Of a DNA stretch of 48,683 bases, positions 16,660 through 26,237 are shown in pieces. A model generated the notes under the pieces. That model was given only the letters and a program-made list of their open reading frames with translations, was not told the DNA's origin and did no database searches. A program made the translations under genes and the position numbers. Source of the stretch: Treponema sp. (GTDB lineage: Bacteria; Spirochaetota; Spirochaetia; Treponematales; Treponemataceae); assembly GCA_012838745.1 (NCBI GenBank), contig DUOS01000101.1, positions 1 through 48,683 on the forward strand, given 5' to 3'. The stretch's first letter is position 1; the number at the start of each line of letters is the position of its first letter.

Positions 16660-17970
16660 TCAATGGTCGAGTCGGCGCATATTAATTGATATCAATAAGC
16701 CGGTTGCCATGAAGGCGGTCCAAAGAGACGACCCGCCATAGGAAAGAAAAAGTAAAGGAATACCAGTGATAGGCATTGCACCCATTACCATTCCCACATT
16801 AACAAGAAAATGGAATAAGAACATCGAAATAATACCGGTTGCAATAAGAGATCCAAAGGAACTTTCAGTTTTTTTAATAATAATAATTCCACGAATCATT
16901 ATTATTGCATAGAGAAAAAACACCGTCATACCACCAATAAAACCCCATTCTTCTGAAAGTATACTAAAAATAAAGTCTGTACTTTGTTGGGGTAAAAACC
17001 GGTAATGACTCTGAGTTCCCTGAAGAAACCCAAGCCCAGAAAAACCACCTGAACCAATCGCGGTTATAGACTGAATGATATTCCATCCTGAACCGAGTGG
17101 ATCTACTGCAGGATCAAGAAATACAATAAGTCGCATAATTTGATAATCTTTTAAAAATCTTGAAGCACCAATGGATCCAATAAGAGCAAACATTATCAAA
17201 GAAGTGCCATAGGTAATCCAATAGTAGTATTTATTTTTAAATAATAAGCGACCCGTTATCGATAACACTGTAATAATTGACAAGGTTACTAATGCTATTA
17301 GGGTGAGGCGAATATCGGTCAAAATCCGAATAGCTGGTACTGAATGTTGAAATATATTTGATTCCCATAAGGGTAATACTGTAAAAATAATTGTGAAACC
17401 GCCACCTATAAATACTATTCCCAGATATCTAAGAGGCACACCTGCCATAAAGCACATTGCTAAAAAAATGGGAACGTATACCATTGAAGTCCCAAGATCT
17501 GGTTGAGTTAAAATAAGCATAACTGGCAAAATCATAATAACAAGGGCTTTTAAAAAGCGATTAAAGGAAGAGTTAGATTTCTCTGAACGGTCAAGAAAAT
17601 ACGCAAGATATACAATATATATTAGCTTTGTAAATTCAGAAGGTTGAATACCCAGCTCTCCAATGCCAATCCAACTTTTAGCACCATTAACATATCGACC
17701 AAAATAACGGGTGTAAACTAAAACAAGAAGGCTTACTACAAAAACAATAAAAGTCCGGTCGGCATAACGACGGTAATCAGTAAAGGCGATTAAACCCATA
17801 ATGAATAAACCAGAAACTGCCCATACAATTTGCTTAATATATTCTTTGGATACGAGAATTCCATCTGAATTTATTCCTGAAGAATAAATAAATAAGATGC
17901 CAATAACCGTTAATATCATCACAGAAAGAAATAACAAATAATCGAAATATGTAAAGTTTTTGAAGTTCAT
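16660..17970 (-). CDS. rodA: RodA, SEDS peptidoglycan glycosyltransferase
   Basis: This 436-aa polytopic SEDS protein has about ten membrane segments. The motif IGIGELGIQPSEFTKL marks the conserved catalytic-side loop. LTQPDLGTSMVY and LPQQSTDFIFSILSEEWGFIGG, including the acidic residue needed in SEDS polymerases, and GIPLLFLSYGGSSL near the C-terminus are all present. RodA polymerises lipid II glycans during elongation with PBP2. It is larger than E. coli RodA (370 aa) through an insertion around residues 200-240. The start overlaps the mrdA stop by 4 nt, so the partner proteins are translationally coupled. Confidence 0.94.
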   Translation of the reverse strand: MNFKNFTYFDYLLFLSVMILTVIGILFIYSSGINSDGILVSKEYIKQIVWAVSGLFIMGLIAFTDYRRYADRTFIVFVVSLLVLVYTRYFGRYVNGAKSWIGIGELGIQPSEFTKLIYIVYLAYFLDRSEKSNSSFNRFLKALVIMILPVMLILTQPDLGTSMVYVPIFLAMCFMAGVPLRYLGIVFIGGGFTIIFTVLPLWESNIFQHSVPAIRILTDIRLTLIALVTLSIITVLSITGRLLFKNKYYYWITYGTSLIMFALIGSIGASRFLKDYQIMRLIVFLDPAVDPLGSGWNIIQSITAIGSGGFSGLGFLQGTQSHYRFLPQQSTDFIFSILSEEWGFIGGMTVFFLYAIIMIRGIIIIKKTESSFGSLIATGIISMFLFHFLVNVGMVMGAMPITGIPLLFLSYGGSSLWTAFMATGLLISINMRRLDH

Positions 17971-19817
17971 TCGCGCCTTCCCCGAGGTTGTACAAGATAA
18001 CGGAACCCAAGCGAATCTATTGATTCTTCATATGTTTCATCAGCAAATATTCCTTGGAATATAATATTAGTAGCATACGGTGCCCACCATTCCCAAGGGT
18101 TTGTGGCTTCAACCATCACCACAACGACTACAGCGTCTTCGGCTGGTGCATCATAAGGCCCATAGGCAACCATCCAAGAATGCCATCGGTCATTAAGCCC
18201 CACTTCTGCAGTTCCCGTTTTACCAGCTGTTTTAACAACATGATTTTTCATTGGAAAACGCGCAGTTCCGTTTGCAATAACATTTCGCATATCGTCGCGC
18301 ACACGAGAAAAAACTTCGGGTCGTATTGTACTGGTAAACAGTGGCTCAGGACGGGCCACCGATAATACTGCACCTGTAACGGAATCATGAACTTCCTTTA
18401 GAAGATGCGGGCGATAAATCACTCCATCGTTTACAATCATAGAAACAACATTTGCCATCTGCAACGGAGAAGTTAGAGTAAAGCCCTGCCCTATAGACAT
18501 ATTCATAGTATCACCACCGAGCCATCGTTCATGAAAACGGCGTTCCTTCCACTGCGGTGTTGGAATAAAGCCTTCTGTTTGGCTGGGCAAATCAATGCGT
18601 GCAGATTTTCCTAAACCAAACTCATGGCAATACGAAGCAATTCTATCCACACCTAAAACATCTCGTCCCACTGTCCAGTAATACACATCACAGGATTGGG
18701 CTAGTGCCTCGGTAAGATTAACGAGGCCGTGACCAGGACGCCGTATGTGACATCGAAATATACGATCGCCATATTCAATTTCACCTTTGCAGTCAATTTC
18801 TTTATCAGGAGGAATAAGGTCTTCTTCTAGTAATGCAGTAGAAAGAATAATTTTAAAAGTTGAGGCTGGCGGATAACTTGCATTTATAACGCGGTTCAAC
18901 AAGGGATTATTGGGATCATCTAATAAACGTTTGTAGGCATCTCCGGATCGTTCCCCACTGAATATATTTGGATCGTAAAAAGGATATGAAACCATCGCAA
19001 GAACTTCACCGGTAGCAGGCTTTAAAACTACTGCAGAACCAATACGGTCGCCAAGAGCTTTTTCAGCAAGATATTGAATTTCACGGTCAATGCTCAAAAT
19101 AATATTTTTACCCATTTCTGGTTGTCTCGTCCATGTGCTATTTTCAATGTACTTACCTTTTACGTCTACAGTGCGGTACTCAAATCCATCTTTTCCCTGT
19201 AAGGTTTCGTTATAATATTTTTCTATTCCTGCCTTACCGATAACACTGTTCTTTGTGTATCCTTTGTTGTATAAAACCTTTAGTTCTTCACGAGTAATAT
19301 CGCCTACATATCCGATTACATGAGACATGGATCCTGTTTCTACATAGTTTCTAATAGGTTTAGAATGCCAATAAACACCAGGTAGTTCGTCTATCCGTTC
19401 TGCAATTGCAGTTATTGTTTTAAAAGATACATTCGCTTTTACTTCGACTGTTTGGAATGACCGACGAATTGTTGGAGATACTTTTTGACGAATTGTATTC
19501 GCAGGAACAGAAAGAATAGTTGATAAACGAGAAAAAACAGTTTCAAACTGGTCGCTGGGAATTTCACCAGGAACTATGTCTACCGCAAAAGAATCAATAT
19601 TGAGAACCATAGGAACAGTTCCGTTTCTGTCAAATATTTCTCCTCTCTGTGCAGAAATACGTTTTGTTCTCTGAGAAATCGATTTTGACTGCTTGCGGTA
19701 TACATCTCCTTGAACTATTTGCAGATGAAAAAGTTTAATTGCGTAAACAAAAAAAATAGATAGAATTATGAAAGACAAAACAGAAATTCGAAATGCTCTA
19801 TTGCCTTTCAAACTCAT
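17967..19817 (-). CDS. mrdA: Penicillin-binding protein 2 (elongation transpeptidase)
   Basis: This 616-aa class B PBP has a short cytoplasmic N-terminus, one membrane anchor (about residues 10-30), a pedestal domain starting QRTKRISAQRGEIFDRNG and a transpeptidase domain. The domain carries the catalytic SxxK motif in YPPASTFKI, an SxN-equivalent Ser-Cys-Asp in AQSCDVYYW and the KTG motif in AGKTGTAEVG. It cross-links peptidoglycan with RodA. The Ser-Cys-Asp form in place of SxN is also common in PBP2 proteins. It overlaps mreD by 1 nt and rodA by 4 nt. Confidence 0.95.
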   Translation of the reverse strand: MSLKGNRAFRISVLSFIILSIFFVYAIKLFHLQIVQGDVYRKQSKSISQRTKRISAQRGEIFDRNGTVPMVLNIDSFAVDIVPGEIPSDQFETVFSRLSTILSVPANTIRQKVSPTIRRSFQTVEVKANVSFKTITAIAERIDELPGVYWHSKPIRNYVETGSMSHVIGYVGDITREELKVLYNKGYTKNSVIGKAGIEKYYNETLQGKDGFEYRTVDVKGKYIENSTWTRQPEMGKNIILSIDREIQYLAEKALGDRIGSAVVLKPATGEVLAMVSYPFYDPNIFSGERSGDAYKRLLDDPNNPLLNRVINASYPPASTFKIILSTALLEEDLIPPDKEIDCKGEIEYGDRIFRCHIRRPGHGLVNLTEALAQSCDVYYWTVGRDVLGVDRIASYCHEFGLGKSARIDLPSQTEGFIPTPQWKERRFHERWLGGDTMNMSIGQGFTLTSPLQMANVVSMIVNDGVIYRPHLLKEVHDSVTGAVLSVARPEPLFTSTIRPEVFSRVRDDMRNVIANGTARFPMKNHVVKTAGKTGTAEVGLNDRWHSWMVAYGPYDAPAEDAVVVVVMVEATNPWEWWAPYATNIIFQGIFADETYEESIDSLGFRYLVQPRGRRE

Positions 19818-20320
19818 TATCGTTCGCCTTTAATTAAAAAGAGTGACGGAAACAGACCCAATAAAGAAAAAATCACTGGAGCACAAAGTCCATTAAAAAG
19901 TACCTCAAGCCAAAAAATACTTTCAGTGAATCGGAAAACAACAATAGATTTTCCAAAAAACCAAGAGAGAACTACTATAGTAAGCGCCTTAAGTATGGTT
20001 GCAACAACACCCATAAGGAAGGGAATAAAAAACCTATCAAGGTTATACACACCCGATAGTTTACCCCCAATATAACCTGTAAGAGTTTTAGTAAATGCAT
20101 TAAGACCTATGGGAGCGGCAGAAAGAAAATCGAGCAAAAATCCAGAGATAAAACCTATAGTACAACCGAGAACCGCATTGTTCATAAATGAAATATAGAT
20201 AACGAGAAGCAGAACTAAATCAGGTACAACGGGAAGAACAGTGATATTAGACAAAACGGTTGCTGAAAGCAAAGAAAAAAAGATTGATGCAAAACAAGAC
20301 CAAAATATAACTCTACCCAT
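19817..20320 (-). CDS. mreD: Rod shape-determining protein MreD
   Basis: This 167-aa, almost wholly hydrophobic protein has about five membrane segments. The segment VVPDLVLLLVIYISFMNNAVLGCTIG region and the loop SAAPIGLNAFTKTL match the MreD family. It sits between mreC and mrdA with 1-nt overlaps on both sides. Recognition rests on topology and position more than on strong motifs, as is usual for MreD. Confidence 0.88.
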   Translation of the reverse strand: MGRVIFWSCFASIFFSLLSATVLSNITVLPVVPDLVLLLVIYISFMNNAVLGCTIGFISGFLLDFLSAAPIGLNAFTKTLTGYIGGKLSGVYNLDRFFIPFLMGVVATILKALTIVVLSWFFGKSIVVFRFTESIFWLEVLFNGLCAPVIFSLLGLFPSLFLIKGER

Positions 20321-21183
20321 CAGTCTACCTCCTCTGCTAAAGTAGCAATATCGAGTACAAAAACATTCTCTAATCGTGAAAAATCAATAATTGGTTCAAT
20401 ATCAAGCTCAATAGATGTTTCATAATCGAGCGCCCGTATTCCCGAAACAAAACCGATTAGCATATTCTTAGGGTAGTTATAGTTTTCTCCAGATGCCACA
20501 ACCTTATCACCCATTCGAATTTCATCACGAGCGCGTTTTTTTAAGTACTTCATAACAAGGGTTGCCTCTGGTGTACCTCTACCATTAATTAAACCCATAT
20601 ACCGCGATGTTTCGAGCCGAGCTGATACAAAGCATTGATAGTCGTAAATTGGCATAATCATACTTGTATTGCGACCAACCTGTACAATTTTTCCTACAAG
20701 ACCAATATTGCTACCTTGAAACGATATTACCGGCATGTTTTTCTTGATACCATGCTTAATGCCACGATTAATTGTTATTCCTGAATAAAGGTTGTTGGGA
20801 TCTCGGCCAATAATTTCTGCTGGAATATTTTTTAAAGAAAGGGATTCAGAAAACCCGAGCAATGATTTTAAACGTTCGTTTTCTAGAATTATATTGGCAT
20901 TTGTTCTTTGCAATAACTCATAATCTTTTAACTGAGTTTCTAAAACATCATAGCGTTGTTTAAGTTCCGAAAGTTCATTAATTGCAGTAATTGTTCCTGA
21001 AAAAAAGGTAGTTAGGGTATTAATACCACGTTGTGTTCCAGACATAAGGTTAAAACCGAGTGCACGAAAATTTACAACCATACCGCCAGAAGAAAACGCG
21101 AGTAACACCCCAGATATAATGAGATATACTGTTAATAAAAACGCGTTCAGGTGAAACCTGAACGCAACCTTTTTATTACTCAT
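20320..21183 (-). CDS. mreC: Rod shape-determining protein MreC
   Basis: This 287-aa bitopic protein has an N-terminal membrane segment (about residues 12-34) and a coiled coil around residues 65-105 with repeated Leu/Glu/Asn. A periplasmic beta domain follows, with AEIIGRDPNNLYSGITINRG and a GLVGKIVQVG segment, the standard MreC layout. It links the cytoplasmic MreB filament to the wall enzymes. It overlaps mreB and mreD by 1 nt each. Confidence 0.94.
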   Translation of the reverse strand: MSNKKVAFRFHLNAFLLTVYLIISGVLLAFSSGGMVVNFRALGFNLMSGTQRGINTLTTFFSGTITAINELSELKQRYDVLETQLKDYELLQRTNANIILENERLKSLLGFSESLSLKNIPAEIIGRDPNNLYSGITINRGIKHGIKKNMPVISFQGSNIGLVGKIVQVGRNTSMIMPIYDYQCFVSARLETSRYMGLINGRGTPEATLVMKYLKKRARDEIRMGDKVVASGENYNYPKNMLIGFVSGIRALDYETSIELDIEPIIDFSRLENVFVLDIATLAEEVD

Positions 21184-22217
21184 CAGCCGTTCAGATTATC
21201 GTAAACGCTACGGTCGATCGACATATCCTTGAAAATTTCATAATACTGTCCAGCGCCAATAGCAACACAGTTCATGGGATTTTCTGCAAGAATAACCGGC
21301 ACACCGGTTTCTTTTGATATGAGTTTAGGTAAACCCTTTAGGAGGGCACCACCACCAGTCATAACTATACCGCGTTCAACAATATCGGCCGCAAGTTCTG
21401 GTGGGGTTTGCGCAAGAGTACGCTTTATTTCTTCAACAATTTGAGTAATAGGATCTTTGAGTGCTTCACGTACTTCCACAGAGTCAATCTCAAGACGTCG
21501 AGGGAGACCAGTAATGGCATCGCTTCCCTTTATTTCTACTTTTTCTATACTCTTTTCTGGAGAAGCGTTTCCTATTTCAATTTTTAGCCGCTCAGCAGTC
21601 TGCTCACCAATGTTAAGGTTATGTACTGATCGAACATGTTTAATAATTGCCTGATCGAACTCATCACCACCAAGGCGAATCGCGTTAGTTACAACCATAC
21701 CACCTAGGGATATTACAGATACTTCTGTAGTTCCTCCACCGATATCACAAATCATGTGACCCGCTGGTTCGTGTATTGGAATCTGGGCGCCAATCGCGGA
21801 AGCAAGAGATTCTTCAATTACATGCACTTCACGTGCTCCAGCCTTGAAAGCACTTTCCTTTACCGCACGATTTTCAACATCAGTGATACAACTAGGAATA
21901 CCTATAACCATTCGAGGCTTAATAAGCCCATGGCGAGGCATAATTTTGGAAACAAAATAGCGGATCATTTTTTCAGTAGTTTCCATATCAGCAATTACAC
22001 CGTCTTTGAGCGGACGAATAGCAATAATATTGCCGGGTGTTTTCCACAGCATTTGTTTTGCTTCTGCTCCAACCGCTACAACACGTTTTGTGCCTCGCTC
22101 TACTGCTACCACGGATGGTTCATTAACTACGATTCCTTTTCCGTGAATGTATATCAACGTATTGCAGGTACCCAAATCGATACCTATGTCAGTTGAAAGT
22201 CTTTTGAAAAACCCCAT
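21183..22217 (-). CDS. mreB: Rod shape-determining protein MreB
   Basis: This 344-aa bacterial actin has the phosphate 1 motif [12 protein letters not shown] near residue 14, the [14 protein letters not shown] phosphate 2 motif and the C-terminal [13 protein letters not shown] adenosine motif. Length matches the family. It polymerises under the inner membrane to steer lateral wall synthesis. AGGAG lies 9 nt before the ATG, and 34 nt separate it from the TPR gene upstream. Its presence in a helical spirochaete, along with the whole elongasome, suggests normal cylindrical elongation. Confidence 0.97.
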   Translation of the reverse strand: MGFFKRLSTDIGIDLGTCNTLIYIHGKGIVVNEPSVVAVERGTKRVVAVGAEAKQMLWKTPGNIIAIRPLKDGVIADMETTEKMIRYFVSKIMPRHGLIKPRMVIGIPSCITDVENRAVKESAFKAGAREVHVIEESLASAIGAQIPIHEPAGHMICDIGGGTTEVSVISLGGMVVTNAIRLGGDEFDQAIIKHVRSVHNLNIGEQTAERLKIEIGNASPEKSIEKVEIKGSDAITGLPRRLEIDSVEVREALKDPITQIVEEIKRTLAQTPPELAADIVERGIVMTGGGALLKGLPKLISKETGVPVILAENPMNCVAIGAGQYYEIFKDMSIDRSVYDNLNG

Positions 22218-22251
22218 ACAAGATGCTCCTCTACCGTATATTCACTGTTGT

Positions 22252-23190
22252 TTATAATGTTAATTTTTTTCGCGCATGTTCATGCATAGGATCCAATCGC
22301 AATGCCCGTCTCCATGCTGCACGTGCCTTTATTAGATCCTCACGAGACTCATATACTACACCAAGTCCATAGTGTGCGTCAGCATAATTCGGGTCTTTTT
22401 GCAGTATTGCCATGAATTCTTTTTCAGCATCTAATTGTTTTCCTTCTAACTCAAGAATCATACCGAGTTCAAAGTGGGACATTAACTCAAGAAGCTCATC
22501 TTCTGTAGTTCTAATAGTTTCTGAAAGATATTGTTTTGCTTTTTCGTTATCTTCAACGGCGCGGTAATTACGCGCGAGAGTAAAGAGCAGCAGATCACTT
22601 GGCTCGTTAGCGAGAGCGGCAGTAAACGCAGAAATTGACAGCTGATGATCGCCGAGTAGTTCGCCAGTCATACCTCTAAACTCATCAATATCGGCGTAGT
22701 CGGCACCGTTCACGCGTGCATAATCAAGATATTTAAGAGCGCTATCAGCATAAAAAGTGCCACGCTGGTAATATGCCTTGCCCAATACATAGGCAATATT
22801 TGTTCGCTCACGAGAAGACACTCGTAACCAAGCTTTTCGTAATGAGATAATTGACTCTACTAAAAAATTTCGTGATTCGGCAGAATCTGTTTGTTCGAGA
22901 CTCAAATAATAAGAAGAAAAACCGTGAAGGGCGAGAATTTCACCGTCTAATGGGCGCTTTTTTAAAATCAGATCAGTTTTTTCATGAAGTGCTGTATAGT
23001 TCTTTTCATCCCAATCTAGATATAAGGCTGATACCGGCGGAAGCATCTCAATATGAGAACGTACCTTAAATGCAACAAAAAATACTAATACAAAAAAGAG
23101 AATTATACTGACAAGGCGAACAAGACTGCTGGTAAAAAAACTGTGTCTGCTGGTAAGCAGGTATTTTTTTTTGGAAGATTGCTGTCTCAT
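22252..23190 (-). CDS. Membrane-anchored TPR-repeat protein
   Basis: This 312-aa protein has a basic N-terminus and one membrane segment (about residues 23-44). The rest is helical with tetratricopeptide repeats, clearest at the C-terminus in DPNYADAHYGLGVVYESRED followed by a degenerate copy. Such proteins are scaffolds, and position between rnpB and mreB suggests an envelope role, which is inference. AAGGA lies 10 nt before the ATG. The start is 35 nt after the rnpB 3' end. Confidence 0.8.
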   Translation of the reverse strand: MRQQSSKKKYLLTSRHSFFTSSLVRLVSIILFFVLVFFVAFKVRSHIEMLPPVSALYLDWDEKNYTALHEKTDLILKKRPLDGEILALHGFSSYYLSLEQTDSAESRNFLVESIISLRKAWLRVSSRERTNIAYVLGKAYYQRGTFYADSALKYLDYARVNGADYADIDEFRGMTGELLGDHQLSISAFTAALANEPSDLLLFTLARNYRAVEDNEKAKQYLSETIRTTEDELLELMSHFELGMILELEGKQLDAEKEFMAILQKDPNYADAHYGLGVVYESREDLIKARAAWRRALRLDPMHEHARKKLTL

Positions 23191-23225
23191 ACTAATAGAT
23201 TCCTTGCCATTAAATATAAAAAAAA

Positions 23226-23617
23226 GCAGAGGGCGAGTAAGCCGGGTTCTGTATTCGTTCCCCGCGAACGGGAAACGACAGGGGTCATCTATCTAGGAAA
23301 ACACGTTACCGTGTATCTCAAGCGGTCTACCCGTAAAGATGGGTCGGAAAACCCTTTACTGTTTGACCTTGCTCCTGATGAGGCTTGCCTTGCCGTTCCG
23401 TTACCGGAATCGCGGTGGGCTCTTACCCCGCCATTTCACCCTCACCGTTCGGATACCGAGGCATCTGAACGGCAGTATACTTTCTGTTGCGCTATCTGTA
23501 AGTAATAGCTTTCGCTATTGCCTCCCGGTTATTAACCGGCACCATTTCCGAAGGAGCCCGGACTTTCCTCTCAGTAATTGCGTTAGCAATTACCAAGCGA
23601 CCCCAACTGCCCTCTGC
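23226..23617 (-). ncRNA. rnpB: RNase P RNA (bacterial type A)
   Basis: The minus strand begins GCAGAGGGC (23617-23609) and ends with the exact complement GCCCTCTGC (23234-23226), forming P1. The 5' part carries the universal GAGGAAAGTCCGGGC block and the 3' part carries ACAGAACCCGGCTTACTC, which pair to build the P4 core region. At 392 nt the size fits type A. Eight T follow the P1 strand at 23225-23218, which may end or weaken transcription. The 5' end lies 1 nt after the stop codon of the zinc-ribbon gene, so rnpB is either processed from the rpoD-region transcript or made from a promoter inside that gene. The short frames across this region are not genes. Confidence 0.96.
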
Positions 23618-23618
23618 T

Positions 23619-24467
23619 TTATTCTTCGTAATCCATTTTTGCCGGTGAAGCTTCTTCTTCCCGATCGTCATCATCTTCGTCTTCTTCAGAAAAATCATCA
23701 AGATCCGCAAGACTACCGGCGTCGTCTTCATCAAAGAAATCGCCCTCACCTTCAACATTTTCCTGATAATAAAGAATACGGCTACAGTAGGGGCAATAAA
23801 GAATTGCATTTCCTATTCTAACCTCATTAGCAAACTGAGCAGGTAGAATCATATGGCAACCGTTACAAACGTTACCTTGAATTGCCACAATACCAATACC
23901 TTGTTTGCTTTTAATAATCCGTTCAAGTTTAAATCGAGTTTCTGGATGTATTCCAGGGATAGTTTTTTCTTCTTTAGTTATTAGCTTTTTAAGTGTTTTG
24001 TTAAGTTCATCAATGTCGTGAGAAATTTTAGATTTCCGTTCTGTAAGTTCGTCTTCTTGCTGCTTAATGAGCGCTTCTTCATTTTTTAATTGTTCGTCAA
24101 GTTCTGCATAAAGACGTTCTTCTTTTTGCATTTCTTTACGGAAGTTCTGTTCGCGTTCACCTGCCTCACGAATTTCTTTATCCAACGCTTCATACTCACG
24201 CTGAGTAGAAATATTATCCATTGCTTTTTCTGAGCTTTCGCGCATAGTTTCTGCTTCAAACAGCTGTGCTTTAAGATGTGTAATCTGTTTTTTTACTAGC
24301 TCATACTGATCATTCTTTTCTATATAACCCTTCTTGAGGCGGGCTAGGAGCTCTTCTTGAGTTGAAAGAATTTTTGGCGCTTCTTCAATTTCTGCCTCGA
24401 CGATGTTTTTTTGCGCCAGAATTTCCTGCAACGCTTTGAGCTTATCCAACACTTCCGTCATTACCAT
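23619..24467 (-). CDS. DUF164-type coiled-coil C4 zinc-ribbon protein
   Basis: This 282-aa protein is a long charged coiled-coil hairpin (about residues 5-175) followed by a zinc ribbon with VCNGCH and YCPYCSR supplying four Cys, the DUF164 (zf-RING_7) layout. A very acidic tail of about 45 residues rich in Asp and Glu ends it. Relatives include the Chlamydia protein CdsZ; a nucleic-acid role has been suggested for the family, but a definite function is not known. AGGGGA lies 7 nt before the ATG at 24467. It sits 24 nt after rpoD and its stop codon abuts rnpB. Confidence 0.88.
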   Translation of the reverse strand: MVMTEVLDKLKALQEILAQKNIVEAEIEEAPKILSTQEELLARLKKGYIEKNDQYELVKKQITHLKAQLFEAETMRESSEKAMDNISTQREYEALDKEIREAGEREQNFRKEMQKEERLYAELDEQLKNEEALIKQQEDELTERKSKISHDIDELNKTLKKLITKEEKTIPGIHPETRFKLERIIKSKQGIGIVAIQGNVCNGCHMILPAQFANEVRIGNAILYCPYCSRILYYQENVEGEGDFFDEDDAGSLADLDDFSEEDEDDDDREEEASPAKMDYEE

Positions 24468-24491
24468 ACTTGAATCCCCTCTTATATCACC

Positions 24492-26237
24492 TTAATTATC
24501 AAGATAATCTTTTAATTTGCGACTTCTCCGCGGATGTCTAAGCCGCCTGAGAGCCTTTGCCTCTATCTGCCGTATACGTTCCCTAGTTACATTAAAATAT
24601 AGTCCCACTTCTTCGAGAGTAAGAGAATATCCATCATCGAGCCCGAAACGCATCTTTAAAACTTCTTGTTCACGTGGCGGCAACGTAGATAGAACAGTTC
24701 GAAGCTGCTCTTGGAGCAAGGTAAATGCCGTCTGATTTGCAGGATTTTCTACATCCTTATCTTCTATAAAATCACCAAGAAGAGAATCTTCTTCTTCTCC
24801 GATTGGTGTTTCAAGCGAAATAGGTTCACGGGCTACATTTTTAACCTGTTTAACCCGAGTTACGTTCCAACCAAGCTGTTCGGCAATTTCTTCGTTAGTG
24901 GGTTCACGACCAAGACGTTGCATAAGTTGCCTAGACTCTCGAACCACCTTGTTTATTTGTTCAATCATGTGAACTGGTACCCGAATGGTACGTGCTTGAT
25001 CAGAAATAGAACGAGTTATCGCTTGGCGTATCCACCATGTGGCATAGGTTGAAAATTTATATCCCTTTCGATATTCAAATTTTTCAACAGCCTTTATTAA
25101 ACCAATATTTCCTTCTTGAACAAGATCAAAGAAATGGAGACCCCGGTTTGTATATTTTTTAGCGATTGAAACAACAAGGCGAAGGTTAGCATTGATAAGG
25201 CGATCTTTAGCGCTCTTCATCATAACTTTACCCCGGTGAATCTCCCGAGCCATAGAAAGAATCTGATCTACAGAGTTTTCAAAATCGTATTCAAGTTTGC
25301 GGATTTTACGGTTTATTACCTGTATATGTGTGTATATTTCTTTTATATCGTTTGCACTTATACCAAGTTCCTGCTCAAGTTTAGCACGTTCGCGAGCAGT
25401 CGCAAGGCGTTTACCAAGCGTTCTCAGTTCACCATAATCGGTAAGGCGTAATTCCTTTTCCTTTTTTTCCTGACGACGGCGATAATCACGTATTTTGCGA
25501 GTAGCTTCGACAAATTTTTCAGAAAAACGGTCGATTTCCTCGGAATGAAACTCTGTTGCTTGTATAAGGGGTAAAATTTTATTACGGAAAACCACTAAAT
25601 CGGGGTCATCAAAAAAGTCTGTAGCCTGATCTCGCTCAAAGAGCCGCTTTTTTAAAAGCATATATTGCTTCATATCGGGCATAACAGCTTTCAGCATTTC
25701 CCCATAGAGAAGCTTCAACCGTCTTTTTTCTGCCATTTCTTCATTTAATTCTTTGCGTGGCTTACTACTTTCCTTTGGATCAAGTTTAGAAAATGCTCTC
25801 TGTGCTATCGCATAGAATTCAGGAATAATCATACCGGAGTTTTTTACAACATCCTTAATGATATTTTCTCCGTCTTCCATTTTTTTAGAAAGTTCTACTT
25901 CTTGTTCGGCGGTGAGTAAGTTTTCTTTGCCAATTTCTCGCAAGTACAACCGAATAGGATCATCAACAGACGATTCTTTATCAGAATATACAAGACGTTT
26001 TCGTCCAGCTGCTTTCTTTTTTTTCTCTTGTGGAGTTGGTTCGTCTTCTACAATAGAATCTTCTTCGAGAAGTTGAATCTTTTTTTGTTCAAGTAAAACA
26101 AGAACCTGATCCATTTTCTCTGTATTGACAATGGTTTCAGGCAATATATCATTTACATCATCCCAACTGATAATTTTTTTTTCTCTGCCATATTCAAGCA
26201 GTTTAACCACAGCGGGATCAAGTGCAAGCTCGGTCAT
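24492..26237 (-). CDS. rpoD: RNA polymerase primary sigma factor RpoD
   Basis: This 581-aa group 1 sigma factor has a region 1.1-like N-terminus and region 1.2 ([20 protein letters not shown]). Region 2 includes the -10 binding text [17 protein letters not shown], and region 3 follows. Region 4 ends with the helix-turn-helix [20 protein letters not shown]. The non-conserved region between 1.2 and 2.1 is present. Canonical regions 2.4 and 4.2 agree with the TTGACA/TATAAT-like promoters seen across this window. It overlaps dnaG by 4 nt. Confidence 0.97.
   Translation of the reverse strand: MTELALDPAVVKLLEYGREKKIISWDDVNDILPETIVNTEKMDQVLVLLEQKKIQLLEEDSIVEDEPTPQEKKKKAAGRKRLVYSDKESSVDDPIRLYLREIGKENLLTAEQEVELSKKMEDGENIIKDVVKNSGMIIPEFYAIAQRAFSKLDPKESSKPRKELNEEMAEKRRLKLLYGEMLKAVMPDMKQYMLLKKRLFERDQATDFFDDPDLVVFRNKILPLIQATEFHSEEIDRFSEKFVEATRKIRDYRRRQEKKEKELRLTDYGELRTLGKRLATARERAKLEQELGISANDIKEIYTHIQVINRKIRKLEYDFENSVDQILSMAREIHRGKVMMKSAKDRLINANLRLVVSIAKKYTNRGLHFFDLVQEGNIGLIKAVEKFEYRKGYKFSTYATWWIRQAITRSISDQARTIRVPVHMIEQINKVVRESRQLMQRLGREPTNEEIAEQLGWNVTRVKQVKNVAREPISLETPIGEEEDSLLGDFIEDKDVENPANQTAFTLLQEQLRTVLSTLPPREQEVLKMRFGLDDGYSLTLEEVGLYFNVTRERIRQIEAKALRRLRHPRRSRKLKDYLDN

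Noticed and set aside
23143-23821. Open frames on both strands across the rnpB region
   Set aside because: They run through RNase P RNA, whose conserved blocks and P1 pairing explain the sequence.
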